Positions 1 to 7,698 of a stretch of DNA of 64,000 nt are shown piece after piece. Origin of the DNA: Streptomyces sp. H27-H5 (GTDB lineage: Bacteria; Actinomycetota; Actinomycetes; Streptomycetales; Streptomycetaceae); contig NZ_JAPNLK010000021.1 in the NCBI RefSeq assembly GCF_026627505.1, positions 1 to 64,000 of the forward strand, in the 5' to 3' direction. How positions within the stretch are numbered: position 1 is the stretch's first letter; the number at the start of each line of letters is the position of its first letter. The position numbers and the translations under genes were made by a program. The notes below the pieces were generated by a model. It did no database searches. It was not told the origin of the DNA and saw nothing but the letters and a program-made list of their open reading frames with translations.

Positions 1-90
1 CCCGAGCCGCCCAGGCTCCCCAAGGCCGCCTGGATCAACAAGCCCACCGACTTCCAGCACGACGATCAAATGATCCCGGCACAGCGATAG
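1..90 (+). CDS. C-terminal end of a CDS cut by the window edge
   Basis: Frame 1 is open from the first base to a TAG at 88-90 and encodes 29 residues ending in ...DDQMIPAQR. Most codons end in G or C, as expected for coding DNA in this genome. Nothing in this short tail identifies a family, so the function is unknown. The alternative is a chance open frame. Confidence 0.45.
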   Translation, partial: PEPPRLPKAAWINKPTDFQHDDQMIPAQR

Positions 91-163
91 AACACTTCAC
101 CTGCCTTGATCACATTGACAGGTTCCGATTGGACTGATGACGTTCAGGAGCACGCATGACTGA

Positions 164-367
164 GATCCTCAAGCGAGTGACCTGCTGTGCTTGGCCGACC
201 GTGCCCTGCTGTCGATGCCGACCACGTCTCACAACCAGTCCAACGCCTCCGCCCGGTACGGACTGGTCAACCACCACCGCGAAGACCGGTCACCGTCCAT
301 AGCCCGGTTGAACACCCTGGTCGAGGCGAACCTGCGCGCAGCCGGCATCGCCATCCCGCATCAGTGA
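164..367 (+). pseudogene. short open frame, possible gene remnant
   Basis: An open frame runs from after a stop at 161 to a TGA at 365-367. The only in-frame ATG is at 215, giving 50 residues that end in ...AAGIAIPHQ. An ATG at 156 lies in another frame, so a frameshifted or decayed small gene is possible. Codon use from 182 onward is GC3-rich, but no family was recognised. It could also be non-coding. Confidence 0.25.
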
Positions 368-518
368 GGGCCGCCAGGCAGAACGAGTGCCGCCGCGGGA
401 CGTTCAACGGGTGCCGACTGCGGCCGCCACGGCGGCCCCGTCATGCCCGCGTCGCAGAGCCGGCCGCGCCCGTCGGTCGCTGTCCGCAGGGCGCGGCGAG
501 GCTTCTGTGTGGAGTCGT

Positions 519-830
519 TCAGTTCGCGCCGAAGCGGAGGCTGGTGAACGAGGTGTTGCGCGGTGCCTTCTGGCCCGGGGCCAGACGCAGCGCCTTGCCC
601 TTGCAGTCCTTCCCGGCGAAGACCGTGACGGGGGTCTTGGTCCCGTTGTGGGCGCCGCGTGCCTCCTGGCTCATCGTGAAGCACTTCCCGTCGGGCAGGT
701 CCTCGACGAAGAACGGCTTGTCCTGGGTGCCGATCCAGCTGAACGGGCCCTGTGAGGCGTGGGCCGCGCCCGACTGGGCGGTCAGGGTGAAGGCGAGGAG
801 GGAGAGGACGGCGGGGCGGACAGCACGCAT
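519..830 (-). CDS. small secreted protein, function unknown
   Basis: The 103-aa product starts at ATG 830, with an AAAGG-type ribosome site 9 bases upstream. Residues 1-26 form a signal peptide: a basic start, a hydrophobic LSLLAFTL core and a small-residue cleavage region near AAHA/S. The mature ~77-aa part has two cysteines (in GKCF and KDCKG) that could form one disulfide. It ends in SFTSLRFGAN. Small secreted proteins of this type are common in Streptomyces, but no enzymatic motif is visible. It stands alone downstream of a hairpin that separates it from the hydrolase gene. Confidence 0.8.
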   Translation of the reverse strand: MRAVRPAVLSLLAFTLTAQSGAAHASQGPFSWIGTQDKPFFVEDLPDGKCFTMSQEARGAHNGTKTPVTVFAGKDCKGKALRLAPGQKAPRNTSFTSLRFGAN

Positions 831-1027
831 CGTGAGTGCCTTTCTTGAATGGTGAAGAAGGGCCGGGAATGCCCTGCCCGATCAACGACTCTCCCTCCTC
901 TACGGCACGCAGGGATCATCGCCGTCCGTGAACAAGGTTGGACGGCCCCCCGTGCTGCTGACCGTGCCGCGACGCGCGTGAACGGAGGCAGGCCGTTCAT
1001 CGACAGACGAGGGGTTCGGGCAAGGCA

Positions 1028-1052
1028 GGCCCCTGCCTGGTCGGCAGGGGCC
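1028..1052 (-). terminator. hairpin downstream of the hydrolase gene
   Basis: A perfect 10-bp stem (GGCCCCTGCC / GGCAGGGGCC) with a 5-base loop lies 106 bases past the stop of the hydrolase gene. It has no U-tract, as is usual in Streptomyces. It probably ends transcription before the small secreted protein gene. Confidence 0.55.
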
Positions 1053-1157
1053 CGCAGTATGAACAGCAGAGAAGCGCCGGACTGCCGGACCTGCCCTCGA
1101 CGAGCGGCATTCTCGCCGGCACGTTCCATCGTCTGCCGGCGGCCCTACGGTCCGGTC

Positions 1158-1895
1158 CTACTTCAGGTGCCGGGCGAAGAACCGGGCCCCGGTGTCGAGC
1201 TCGAACCGGGGGACGCCGGTGTGCCCACCGAGATTGGCGTGCAGGGTCTTCTCCCTGGAGCCGAAGGCGTCGAACAGGTCCAGAGCCGCCTGCCGGCCGT
1301 TCCCTTCGTCGTCCCACTGCAGCAGCACATGCAGCGGAATGGTGACCTGGCGGGCCTCCTCGAACATGGTGGCGGGAACGAGACTTCCGGCGAAGAAGCC
1401 GGCGGCCACGATGCGCGGCTCGACCACCGCGAGGCGAACGCCGACGGAGATCACTCCTCCCTCGTACCCGACCGGGCCGCCGATCTCGGGCAGCGAGAGG
1501 AGGGCGTCCAGGGCGGCCCGCCATTCCGGTACCGCCTTCTCGACCAGCGGGAGGATGAGGGCGTCGACGATCTCGCCGCTGACCGGCTCGCCCTCCTCGA
1601 TCGCCCGCCGCAGGTCGGCGCGGGCTTGCTCGGCAGCGGCCCAACGAGGCCGTTCACCACTCCCGGGAAGCTCGATGGTGGCGGCCGCGAAGCCGTACTC
1701 CGCCGCGTAGTGCCGGGCCCGCCCCGCCAGCCGGGGGTACATCCTGCGCAGCCCGAGCGGGGGGTGGCCGATCAGGATCAGCGGCGTCGGTGCGGTGGTG
1801 GACTCGGGCGTCCACAGGATGCCGGGGATCTCGCCGAGGGTGAATTCGCGTTCGAGGACACCGTCATCGAGACGCTGTTCAGAAGTGAAATGCAT
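1158..1895 (-). CDS. alpha/beta hydrolase, dienelactone-hydrolase-like
   Basis: A 245-aa cytoplasmic protein starting MHFTSEQRLDD. The fold is suggested by the early strand LILIGHPPLGLRRMY, an oxyanion-region HPPLG, and a late strand-loop with LGGHTGVPRFELD carrying a candidate catalytic His. The mid-protein GYEGGVISVG occupies the position of the nucleophile elbow but is not a canonical GxSxG, so the nucleophile is uncertain. Length fits dienelactone hydrolase or small acyl-hydrolase families. It is monocistronic and is followed by a hairpin. The substrate cannot be inferred. Confidence 0.75.
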   Translation of the reverse strand: MHFTSEQRLDDGVLEREFTLGEIPGILWTPESTTAPTPLILIGHPPLGLRRMYPRLAGRARHYAAEYGFAAATIELPGSGERPRWAAAEQARADLRRAIEEGEPVSGEIVDALILPLVEKAVPEWRAALDALLSLPEIGGPVGYEGGVISVGVRLAVVEPRIVAAGFFAGSLVPATMFEEARQVTIPLHVLLQWDDEGNGRQAALDLFDAFGSREKTLHANLGGHTGVPRFELDTGARFFARHLK

Positions 1896-2236
1896 GGTCG
1901 TGCCTTTCGGGAGTGCTCAAGAACGGCGCTCCCGGACGACCTGCCTATCGTCCGACCGTGACCCCGAAGGGGAGCACCCATGTCGATACTGCGTTCACGG
2001 GTACCACCTCCTCGTTCTCTCGCACGGCCGCCGGAAACGTAGCAGTGGTGCCCGTGGCCGGCCAAACGATTTCTTGCACGGGCTCCGTCGCCGGATACCG
2101 CGGAGCCGGAACACCACGCAGAGCCACTCGGTGGCTCATCGGCTGTTCGCGACCGCGGACACCGTCGAAGCGGCGCGCGTCCTGCAATCCGCGGCCCTGA
2201 CGCGCAGGCGCCGTGCCGGCTTCGTACACTCGTCCG
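1896..2236. other. intergenic region between divergent genes
   Basis: 341 bases separate the hydrolase and zinc-ribbon genes, which diverge. Overlapping open frames occur on both strands but none has a ribosome site or a recognisable product. The region presumably holds both promoters. No clear -10/-35 pair or dyad stood out. Confidence 0.4.
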
Positions 2237-2461
2237 ATGGATGGGATGAAGTGCACGTACTGCGGTGCCGCCGGACTGGAATCCGGCTTCGTCGAGGACG
2301 CGGGGGAGGGCGCTCGCGGGTACGCCCGCTGGATCGCCGGGCCATTGGAGCGCGGCCTGTTCGGCGGCGCCAAACGGATGGGTCGCCCCCGCCGCCGCAT
2401 CGAGGCGTACCGCTGCCCCCGCTGCTCGCATCTGGAACTCTTCGCCACCGAACCCGTCTGA
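2237..2461 (+). CDS. small zinc-ribbon protein
   Basis: The product is 74 aa from ATG 2237 (MDGMKCTYCG). A CxxC pair at residues 5-8 and a second pair, CPRC, near residue 61 form a split zinc ribbon that most likely binds one Zn. Between them lies a basic stretch (GAKRMGRPRRRIEAYR). The upstream in-frame ATG at 2213 would add eight residues before the conserved-looking start and was not chosen. Proteins of this kind are often of unknown role. No neighbour suggests one here. Confidence 0.7.
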   Translation: MDGMKCTYCGAAGLESGFVEDAGEGARGYARWIAGPLERGLFGGAKRMGRPRRRIEAYRCPRCSHLELFATEPV

Positions 2462-2635
2462 CGGCCTGTCGCTTGGTGGGCAGTACACCCGCGCTTGAGC
2501 GTCCGCGTCTGTCCGGTGATGCCTGACCGCGACCGCGGGGCCGGGGGCAAGCTGCACCCGCCGCCGCGAGGTCGTTTCCCAGCACCTACGATTCGACCAA
2601 GATCAATCGCAGGCCGGCCCCTTAGGGTCGGAGGC

Positions 2636-3295
2636 ATGACGACATCCCTTGACGGCAGTGCCTTCGACTCTCTCCGCCTCGACGCCGTGCGCGACCAAGA
2701 GGAGCTCCGCCGGGTCTACCCATCTCCCAGCGGCGCGGCCGTGCGGAAGCAGATGACGGAACTCACTGAGCAGACACGGCGGTTGATCGGCTGCTCATCG
2801 CTGGTCCTGATCGCCAGCGCGGACGCCGAGGGCAACTGTGACGTCTCTCCGCGCGGCGGCCCCGCCGGGTTCGTCGCCGTCCTGGATGAACGGACGGTGG
2901 CGATACCGGACGCGACCGGCAACAAGCGTCTGGACACCCTGCAGAACGTCATCGCCACCGGACGGGCCGGGCTGCTGTTCGTCATCCCGGGACGCACCAC
3001 GACGCTCAGGGTGAACGGCCGGGCCTGCGTCTCCACTCGTCCAGAGCTGCTGTCGCAGCTGACCGCGGTGGGCAAGCCGCCGGCCAGTGCGCTGGTACTG
3101 GGGATCGAGGAGGTCTACCCGCACTGCCCCAAGTCGCTGCTGCGCAGCGCGGCCTGGAAGCCGGAGGAGTGGTTGTCGGTGGACGCCCAGCCGGCTTCGG
3201 CGGAGGTGACGCTGGCTCAACTGCGGATGCCGGAGCTGACGATCGCCGACATCGAGCGGGCGGAGGCGGACTCGCTGAAGTATCGGTACGAGTGA
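2636..3295 (+). CDS. pyridoxamine 5'-phosphate oxidase-family flavoprotein
   Basis: A 219-aa protein starting MTTSLDG, with a GGAGG-like site directly upstream. It shows the split-barrel FMN-binding pattern of the PPOX superfamily: DVSPRGGPAGFV and TVAIPDATGNKRLDTLQNV, followed by LLFVIPGRTTTLRVNGRA. The C-terminal EEVYPHCPKSLLRSAAWKPEEW is typical of the MSMEG_1061-like subgroup. These are probably F420- or FMN-dependent reductases or oxidases of unknown physiological substrate. The gene converges on the next one, with a strong hairpin between. Confidence 0.85.
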   Translation: MTTSLDGSAFDSLRLDAVRDQEELRRVYPSPSGAAVRKQMTELTEQTRRLIGCSSLVLIASADAEGNCDVSPRGGPAGFVAVLDERTVAIPDATGNKRLDTLQNVIATGRAGLLFVIPGRTTTLRVNGRACVSTRPELLSQLTAVGKPPASALVLGIEEVYPHCPKSLLRSAAWKPEEWLSVDAQPASAEVTLAQLRMPELTIADIERAEADSLKYRYE

Positions 3296-3305
3296 CGTGC
3301 CGACC

Positions 3306-3358
3306 GGCGACCCTGGGGGTTTGGCTGAAGGGGCACCAGCCAAACCCCCAGGGTCGCC
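3306..3358. terminator. strong bidirectional hairpin terminator
   Basis: A perfect 22-bp stem (left arm 3306-3327, right arm 3337-3358) encloses a 9-base loop. It lies between the stops of the convergent PPOX (3295) and secreted-protein (3363) genes and fits a shared terminator for both. Confidence 0.85.
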
Positions 3359-3362
3359 ACGT

Positions 3363-4082
3363 TCAGCGGGGCGGCTCGCATCGCCGGGGAAGGGTCACGG
3401 TCCCGGGGCGGTGTTCGAAGGTGTCCATGACCAGCCACTCGTCCAGCTCGGGGTCGTAGAGGTTCTGGACACCGAACTGGAGCACCTGCCAGAAGGTTCC
3501 CCGGTTGTTCTCGTCGACGTAGATGTCACCGAGCGCGAGCGGCAGGCGGGGGTGGTTTCCGGGGGGCAGCTGCGGGAGGACGACACCCACTCTCCAGTGG
3601 TTCACGCGTCGCTGCGGGTGGGTGCCCCGCAGGGTCTCCGGACCGACGAACCGGGCCTCCTCGAAGCCCTGGTTCAGCGTCTCCAGGTTGAAGCCGGGGA
3701 TGCGTGAGCAGGGGTGTTCGTTCAGGCCGGGCCATTTGTACGTCAGCGTGTAGAGCGTGTCGTGGTAGATCAGGTTGGTGAACCAGATGGGGTACTGCGG
3801 GCCTCCCGCGGTCATCTGGCTGTTGCCGTCCTTCCCCTCCCAGGTGAGCGGCACCGTGATGTCCAGGTCCCGCACGATCCACTTGCCCTTGCCGCGGAAG
3901 TCGCGGGGCAGGCGGGGCGAGGGCGTCGGGGAGGCGTCCTGCCGGGCGGCGACCGTTCCGAACGACGGCGCGGTCCCGGTGCGGGGTTCGCCGCCGACCG
4001 GGGGCGGGGCTGCCAGGACGAAGGCGACCACTCCGGCGAGAGCGGCCGACGTGGCCGTCTTGCGTGTGCCTTTCCAACCCAT
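3363..4082 (-). CDS. secreted protein, function unknown
   Basis: A 239-aa protein from ATG 4082 (MGWKGTRKTATSA). Residues 1-32 are a signal peptide with a VVAFVLAAPP core. A low-complexity linker rich in Ser, Pro and Thr follows (~residues 40-60). The folded part begins near FRGKGKWIVRDLDITVPL and is rich in Trp, Tyr and Asn, with many beta-prone segments. It ends in RRCEPPR. Two cysteines (HPCSRIPG and RRCEPP) could form a disulfide. No domain was recognised. The longer upstream frame was rejected because it lacks an RBS and would bury the signal peptide. Confidence 0.75.
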   Translation of the reverse strand: MGWKGTRKTATSAALAGVVAFVLAAPPPVGGEPRTGTAPSFGTVAARQDASPTPSPRLPRDFRGKGKWIVRDLDITVPLTWEGKDGNSQMTAGGPQYPIWFTNLIYHDTLYTLTYKWPGLNEHPCSRIPGFNLETLNQGFEEARFVGPETLRGTHPQRRVNHWRVGVVLPQLPPGNHPRLPLALGDIYVDENNRGTFWQVLQFGVQNLYDPELDEWLVMDTFEHRPGTVTLPRRCEPPR

Positions 4083-4309
4083 GGTGTCCCTCGGCTGTCG
4101 CGTCAGGCGCCAACACGGCGCGGGGTACGTCACGGCGAATGCGGGGACACAGTCCCCGGAATTGAGGATTCCGAAACCGTCGGCTCCGGGTGGACCAGCC
4201 GCGCCCACCCCGCCCTGATGCGCGGGAGCCGTACGGTGGTCGCCTTCCCGGCCCGGCCCGGCCCGCCGAGCCTGCGGGCGGCGGGGCCGCGCCGCCGCCC
4301 GATCGGCGA

Positions 4310-4912
4310 TCAGGGGGTGTCGGCGCCTGCGAGCAGGGCGAGCGCGGTCTCGCGGAGACGGGCGTCGGCGCCGGCCGTGCGGAGGCCGGTGACGCCGGAG
4401 CGGAACAGCGCGGACCCCTCCATGAGCATGACGAACACCCGGGCCCTGTGGTGTGCTTCGGCCGCACTGGAGCCCGGTGCCTGGTCCCGGATGAACGCGG
4501 CCACATGCGTGACGTACTGGTCGTAGAACGCGCGTACCGCCGCAGCCGCCTCGTCGTCGTGCGCGGCCAACGCCCACACCTCGGTGAACAGGCGCACCAG
4601 GCCGGGGTCGTCGTGGTCCGAGAGCAGGGCGTCGAGCAGGGCTTCGTGGCCGGTGCCGTGCGTGGGGGCGAGGGTGAGGGCGGTGACCCGCTCCAGGGAC
4701 GAGGCGAGGACGCGGTCGAGGAGCGCCGACAGGAGGGCGGCACGGGCGGGGAAGTAGTACTGGAGGTGGCCCAGTCGGACGCCGGCCTCCTCGGCGACCG
4801 CCCGTAGGGTCAGTTCGGACCCTCCGGAGGTGACGAGGACGCGCTCGGCCGCGTCGAGGAGCGCCGTACGCCGCTGCCTCCCCTTGGGCGTGGGTCCGGG
4901 TGTGGTGCTCAC
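4310..4912 (-). CDS. TetR/AcrR family transcriptional regulator
   Basis: 200 aa from GTG 4912. The N-terminal helix-turn-helix is clear: ALLDAAERVL, then SELTLRAVAEEAGVRLGHLQYYFPARAALL, the standard TetR DNA-binding domain (residues ~15-60). The rest is a helical ligand-binding domain. The start overlaps the stop of the upstream oxidoreductase gene (GTGA, 4909-4912), so the two are translationally coupled. The 16-bp palindrome at the operon promoter is its likely operator, implying autoregulation. The inducer is unknown. Confidence 0.88.
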   Translation of the reverse strand: MSTTPGPTPKGRQRRTALLDAAERVLVTSGGSELTLRAVAEEAGVRLGHLQYYFPARAALLSALLDRVLASSLERVTALTLAPTHGTGHEALLDALLSDHDDPGLVRLFTEVWALAAHDDEAAAAVRAFYDQYVTHVAAFIRDQAPGSSAAEAHHRARVFVMLMEGSALFRSGVTGLRTAGADARLRETALALLAGADTP

Positions 4913-6033
4913 GCAGCGGCTCGCGTTCCGGCCCGGTCCTGGCCCGTGCCGACGCTGTCGTCCTCGTCGAAGGCGATGGCGACCCCGTGCCCGACGAGCA
5001 GCTCGACCGCGCGGGCCGGATCCGGGTGCTGCTCGGGGAAGACCAGGCCGCGGGGGGCGGGGGAGCCGTCGGTGCCGAGGACGCGGCGCAGGCCCACGAC
5101 CGCCCCGACCGCCGTCAGGTGGTGCTGGCCGAGCGGATCGGTGACGGTCGCGGTGCGCGTGCGCCCGCGGTGGGTGACGTCCACGCGCAGTCGGGCCGTT
5201 CCGCCGTCGCCCGGCGAGTGGAGCAGGGCCCGGCGCACCGGGGCCCAGCGTTCCCCGCCGGCCCAGCGGAAGAATCCCGTGCCGCGAAGCGCGAGGAGCG
5301 CGCGGGTCGCGGCCGGGGAGCTGAATCCGATGCGGGTGGCCGCGGTGGTGGTGCCGAGGGTCAGGGGCAGGGTGAACTGTTCCGGGGTGTCGATGCGCGC
5401 CACCCGCAAAGGCGTTCCACCGATGCGTACCGTGCGGGTCTCGGTCATCGGGGACGCGAGCCGGCGCCGTCCGCCGTCCACGACCTCGAACGCCACGCCC
5501 AGTCGGTCCATGAACTCGACGGAATCGGCACCGGCCCGGTCGGCCATGTCCCACCGGACGGCGATCTCGACCCGCTCGGCGCCGCCCAACTCCTCGGCAA
5601 GCGTCGCCGCCACCAGGCTGCTGACCCCGCCCATCCAGGCGGAGGACAACAACACGGGCGCCGTCGGCCGGAGCAGGGCGGCGACGGTGACGGCCCGTTG
5701 CAGGCGGCCCGTCCACCGGGTGATGTCGACGTAGGGCACGCCGCCGGTCGCGGCGGCGTGCAGCACCCGGTCCTGGGGGTCGTTGACGGAGCTGATGACG
5801 GCGCGAACGCCCGCGCGGAAGGGGGCGGGATCCGTCAGGTCCCAGGCGCGCACCTCGGCCCCGATCTCGGCGGCGAACGCCTTGCCGCGGTCGGGGTTGC
5901 GGCCGGTGAGCAGGGTCGGGGTGTCCGTGGCCAGGATGCGGGCGATCTCGGCGCCCACGGTGCCGTATCCGCCGGTGATCAGGACGGGACCGGAGGGGTC
6001 GAGGGACAGCTCGTCGATCTGGTGGGTGGTCAT
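4909..6033 (-). CDS. saccharopine dehydrogenase-like NAD(P)-binding oxidoreductase
   Basis: The product is 374 aa from ATG 6033; a GTG at 6042 would add three residues and sits almost inside the palindromic operator. An N-terminal Rossmann fold is evident: GPVLITGGYGTVGAEIARIL (GxxGxxG), then LLTGRNPDRGKAFAAEIG, where the Arg suggests NADP preference. This architecture matches the saccharopine dehydrogenase / trans-acting enoyl reductase-type superfamily. The substrate is unknown. It is the first gene of a two-gene operon with TetR, and the TetR ligand may be its substrate or product. Confidence 0.8.
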   Translation of the reverse strand: MTTHQIDELSLDPSGPVLITGGYGTVGAEIARILATDTPTLLTGRNPDRGKAFAAEIGAEVRAWDLTDPAPFRAGVRAVISSVNDPQDRVLHAAATGGVPYVDITRWTGRLQRAVTVAALLRPTAPVLLSSAWMGGVSSLVAATLAEELGGAERVEIAVRWDMADRAGADSVEFMDRLGVAFEVVDGGRRRLASPMTETRTVRIGGTPLRVARIDTPEQFTLPLTLGTTTAATRIGFSSPAATRALLALRGTGFFRWAGGERWAPVRRALLHSPGDGGTARLRVDVTHRGRTRTATVTDPLGQHHLTAVGAVVGLRRVLGTDGSPAPRGLVFPEQHPDPARAVELLVGHGVAIAFDEDDSVGTGQDRAGTRAAA

Positions 6034-6044
6034 GAACCACACTC

Positions 6045-6060
6045 TAGGTCATATGACCTA
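6045..6060. promoter_or_regulatory. 16-bp palindrome, probable TetR operator
   Basis: TAGGTCATATGACCTA is a perfect palindrome ending 12 bases before the chosen start codon (ATG 6033) of the oxidoreductase-TetR operon. Size, symmetry and position are typical of a TetR-family operator that occludes RNA polymerase. Binding by the adjacent TetR is inferred, not shown. Confidence 0.7.
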
Positions 6061-6158
6061 AAAATGCGATCCTCCTCGCGGGTGCCTCCGTGTCACCCCC
6101 GTGGCGCCCTCCGGGAGCCCTTCGCGGAGCCTGCGGAAGGGGCCCTCCGCACCACTGG

Positions 6159-6173
6159 TAGGAAACCTTCCTA
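6159..6173. promoter_or_regulatory. dyad TAGGAA-N3-TTCCTA upstream of metallophosphatase operon
   Basis: A 6-3-6 inverted repeat lies about 175 bases upstream of the metallophosphatase start, in the only non-coding part of this gap. It resembles the short dyads bound by dimeric regulators in Streptomyces promoters. The cognate regulator is unknown. Confidence 0.4.
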
Positions 6174-6348
6174 TCCGATACGCTCCCGGTCGGCGGCTTG
6201 GCGCGGTGCCCGCTCCCCGGGGCATGACGCGCTCAGCGAGAGCTCTGCCCCGGCCGCCGTCGCGCTGCCCCCGACCGTCCCCCGTCCCGGGGGCGGTGCC
6301 CCCGCACCGGTGCCCAGCTCTCGCCGTCCCCGAAGCAAGGGAGTCCAG

Positions 6349-7698
6349 ATGCACCTCAACGCCTCAGCCAGAACCTCCCTGTTACGCACCCGCCCCCGCA
6401 CCCTCCTCCTCGTGCTCACCGGCGTCCTCGCGCTCGTCGGCGGGCTGTTGCTCGCCTGGCCCGGACGGGCCGGAGCCGCCGCCGACCCGCTCATCTCGCG
6501 CGGGAGGCCCGCCACCGCCTCCTCCGCCGAAGACTCCTCGCTCGCGGCCGCCAACGCCTTCGACGGCTCCGCCACCACCCGCTGGGCCAGCGCCGAGGGC
6601 AAGGACCCGCAGTGGATCCGGGTCGACCTGGGAGCCGGCGCCACCGTCACCCGGGTCCGGCTGACCTGGGAGGCCGCCTACGCCAAGGCGTACCGTGTCG
6701 AGGTCTCCGAGGACGGGGCCACCTGGACCACCCTCGCCGAGGAAAGCGCGGGCAACGGCGCCACCGACGACTGGACCGGCCTCACGGGCAAGGGCCGCTA
6801 CCTGCGCATCCACGGCACCGCCCGCGGCACGACGTACGGCTACTCGCTCTTCGAGGCCGAGGTGTACGGCACACCCGGCGGCGGCCCGCCCCCGGCGGGC
6901 GCCTTCACCGTGGTCGCCGCCGGCGACATCGCCGCCCAGTGCACCGCCTCCGACAGCGGCTGCGCCCACCCGAAGACCGCCGCCCTCGCCCGGCAGATCA
7001 ACCCGAAGTTCTATCTGACGATGGGCGACAACCAGTACGACGACGCCCGGATCGCCGACTTCCGGGCCTACTACGACAAGACCTGGGGGGCCTTCAAGGC
7101 GAGGACCCACCCGGTTCCCGGCAACCACGAGACATACGACCCGGCGGGCGCCCTCGCCGGCTACAAGGCCTACTTCGGCAGCATCGCCTACCCACAGGGC
7201 AAGAGCTACTACAGCTTCGACGAGGCCAACTGGCACTTCATCGCCCTCGACTCCAACTCCTTCGACCAGAAGGCCCAGACCGACTGGCTCAAGGCCGACC
7301 TCGCCGCCAACACCAAGCCCTGCGTGGCCGCCTACTGGCACCACCCGCTCTACTCCTCGGGCGGACACGGCAACGACCCGGTCTCCAAGCCCGTGTGGAA
7401 GCTCCTCTACGGCGCCAAGGCCGACCTCGTCCTGAACGGCCACGACCACCACTACGAGCGGTTCGCCCCGCAGGACCCCGACGGCAAGGCCACCGCGAGC
7501 GGCATCGTGGAGATCGTCGGCGGGATGGGCGGAGCCGAGCCCTATCCGATCGAGGAGGTCCAGCCCAACAGCCAGAAGCGGATCAGCGGCCAGTACGGCG
7601 TGCTGAAGCTGGAGTTCACCGACTCCGGGTACGGCTGGACCTACGTCGGCAGCGACGGCCAGGTCAAGGACACGAGCCCGAAGTACAGCTGCCACTGA
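6349..7698 (+). CDS. secreted metallophosphoesterase with discoidin (F5/8 C) domain
   Basis: A 449-aa protein from ATG 6349. Residues 15-46 form a signal peptide (LLLVLTGVLALVGGLLLAW, then AGAAA). Residues ~48-180 are an F5/8 type C-like domain (ASSAEDSSLAAANAFDGSATTRWAS, WIRVDLGAG, RYLRIHGTA), expected to bind carbohydrate or the envelope. Residues ~192-440 are a calcineurin-like phosphoesterase with AAGDIA, GDNQYDD, GNHE and GHDHHYER supplying the two-metal ligands. It probably hydrolyses an extracellular phosphomonoester or diester. The stop overlaps the next start (TGATG), marking the first gene of a three-gene operon. Confidence 0.9.
   Translation: MHLNASARTSLLRTRPRTLLLVLTGVLALVGGLLLAWPGRAGAAADPLISRGRPATASSAEDSSLAAANAFDGSATTRWASAEGKDPQWIRVDLGAGATVTRVRLTWEAAYAKAYRVEVSEDGATWTTLAEESAGNGATDDWTGLTGKGRYLRIHGTARGTTYGYSLFEAEVYGTPGGGPPPAGAFTVVAAGDIAAQCTASDSGCAHPKTAALARQINPKFYLTMGDNQYDDARIADFRAYYDKTWGAFKARTHPVPGNHETYDPAGALAGYKAYFGSIAYPQGKSYYSFDEANWHFIALDSNSFDQKAQTDWLKADLAANTKPCVAAYWHHPLYSSGGHGNDPVSKPVWKLLYGAKADLVLNGHDHHYERFAPQDPDGKATASGIVEIVGGMGGAEPYPIEEVQPNSQKRISGQYGVLKLEFTDSGYGWTYVGSDGQVKDTSPKYSCH

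Noticed and set aside
4913..6040. Minus-strand extension of the TetR frame up to 6040
   Set aside because: It is a frame shadow over the oxidoreductase gene. The TetR domain begins right after the GTG at 4912, which forms a GTGA overlap.
4900..6348. Very long plus-strand open frame running 4900-7698
   Set aside because: Only the part from 6349 is real (signal peptide, discoidin and phosphoesterase domains). The upstream half is the antisense of the oxidoreductase gene and has low-complexity Arg/Gly-rich composition.
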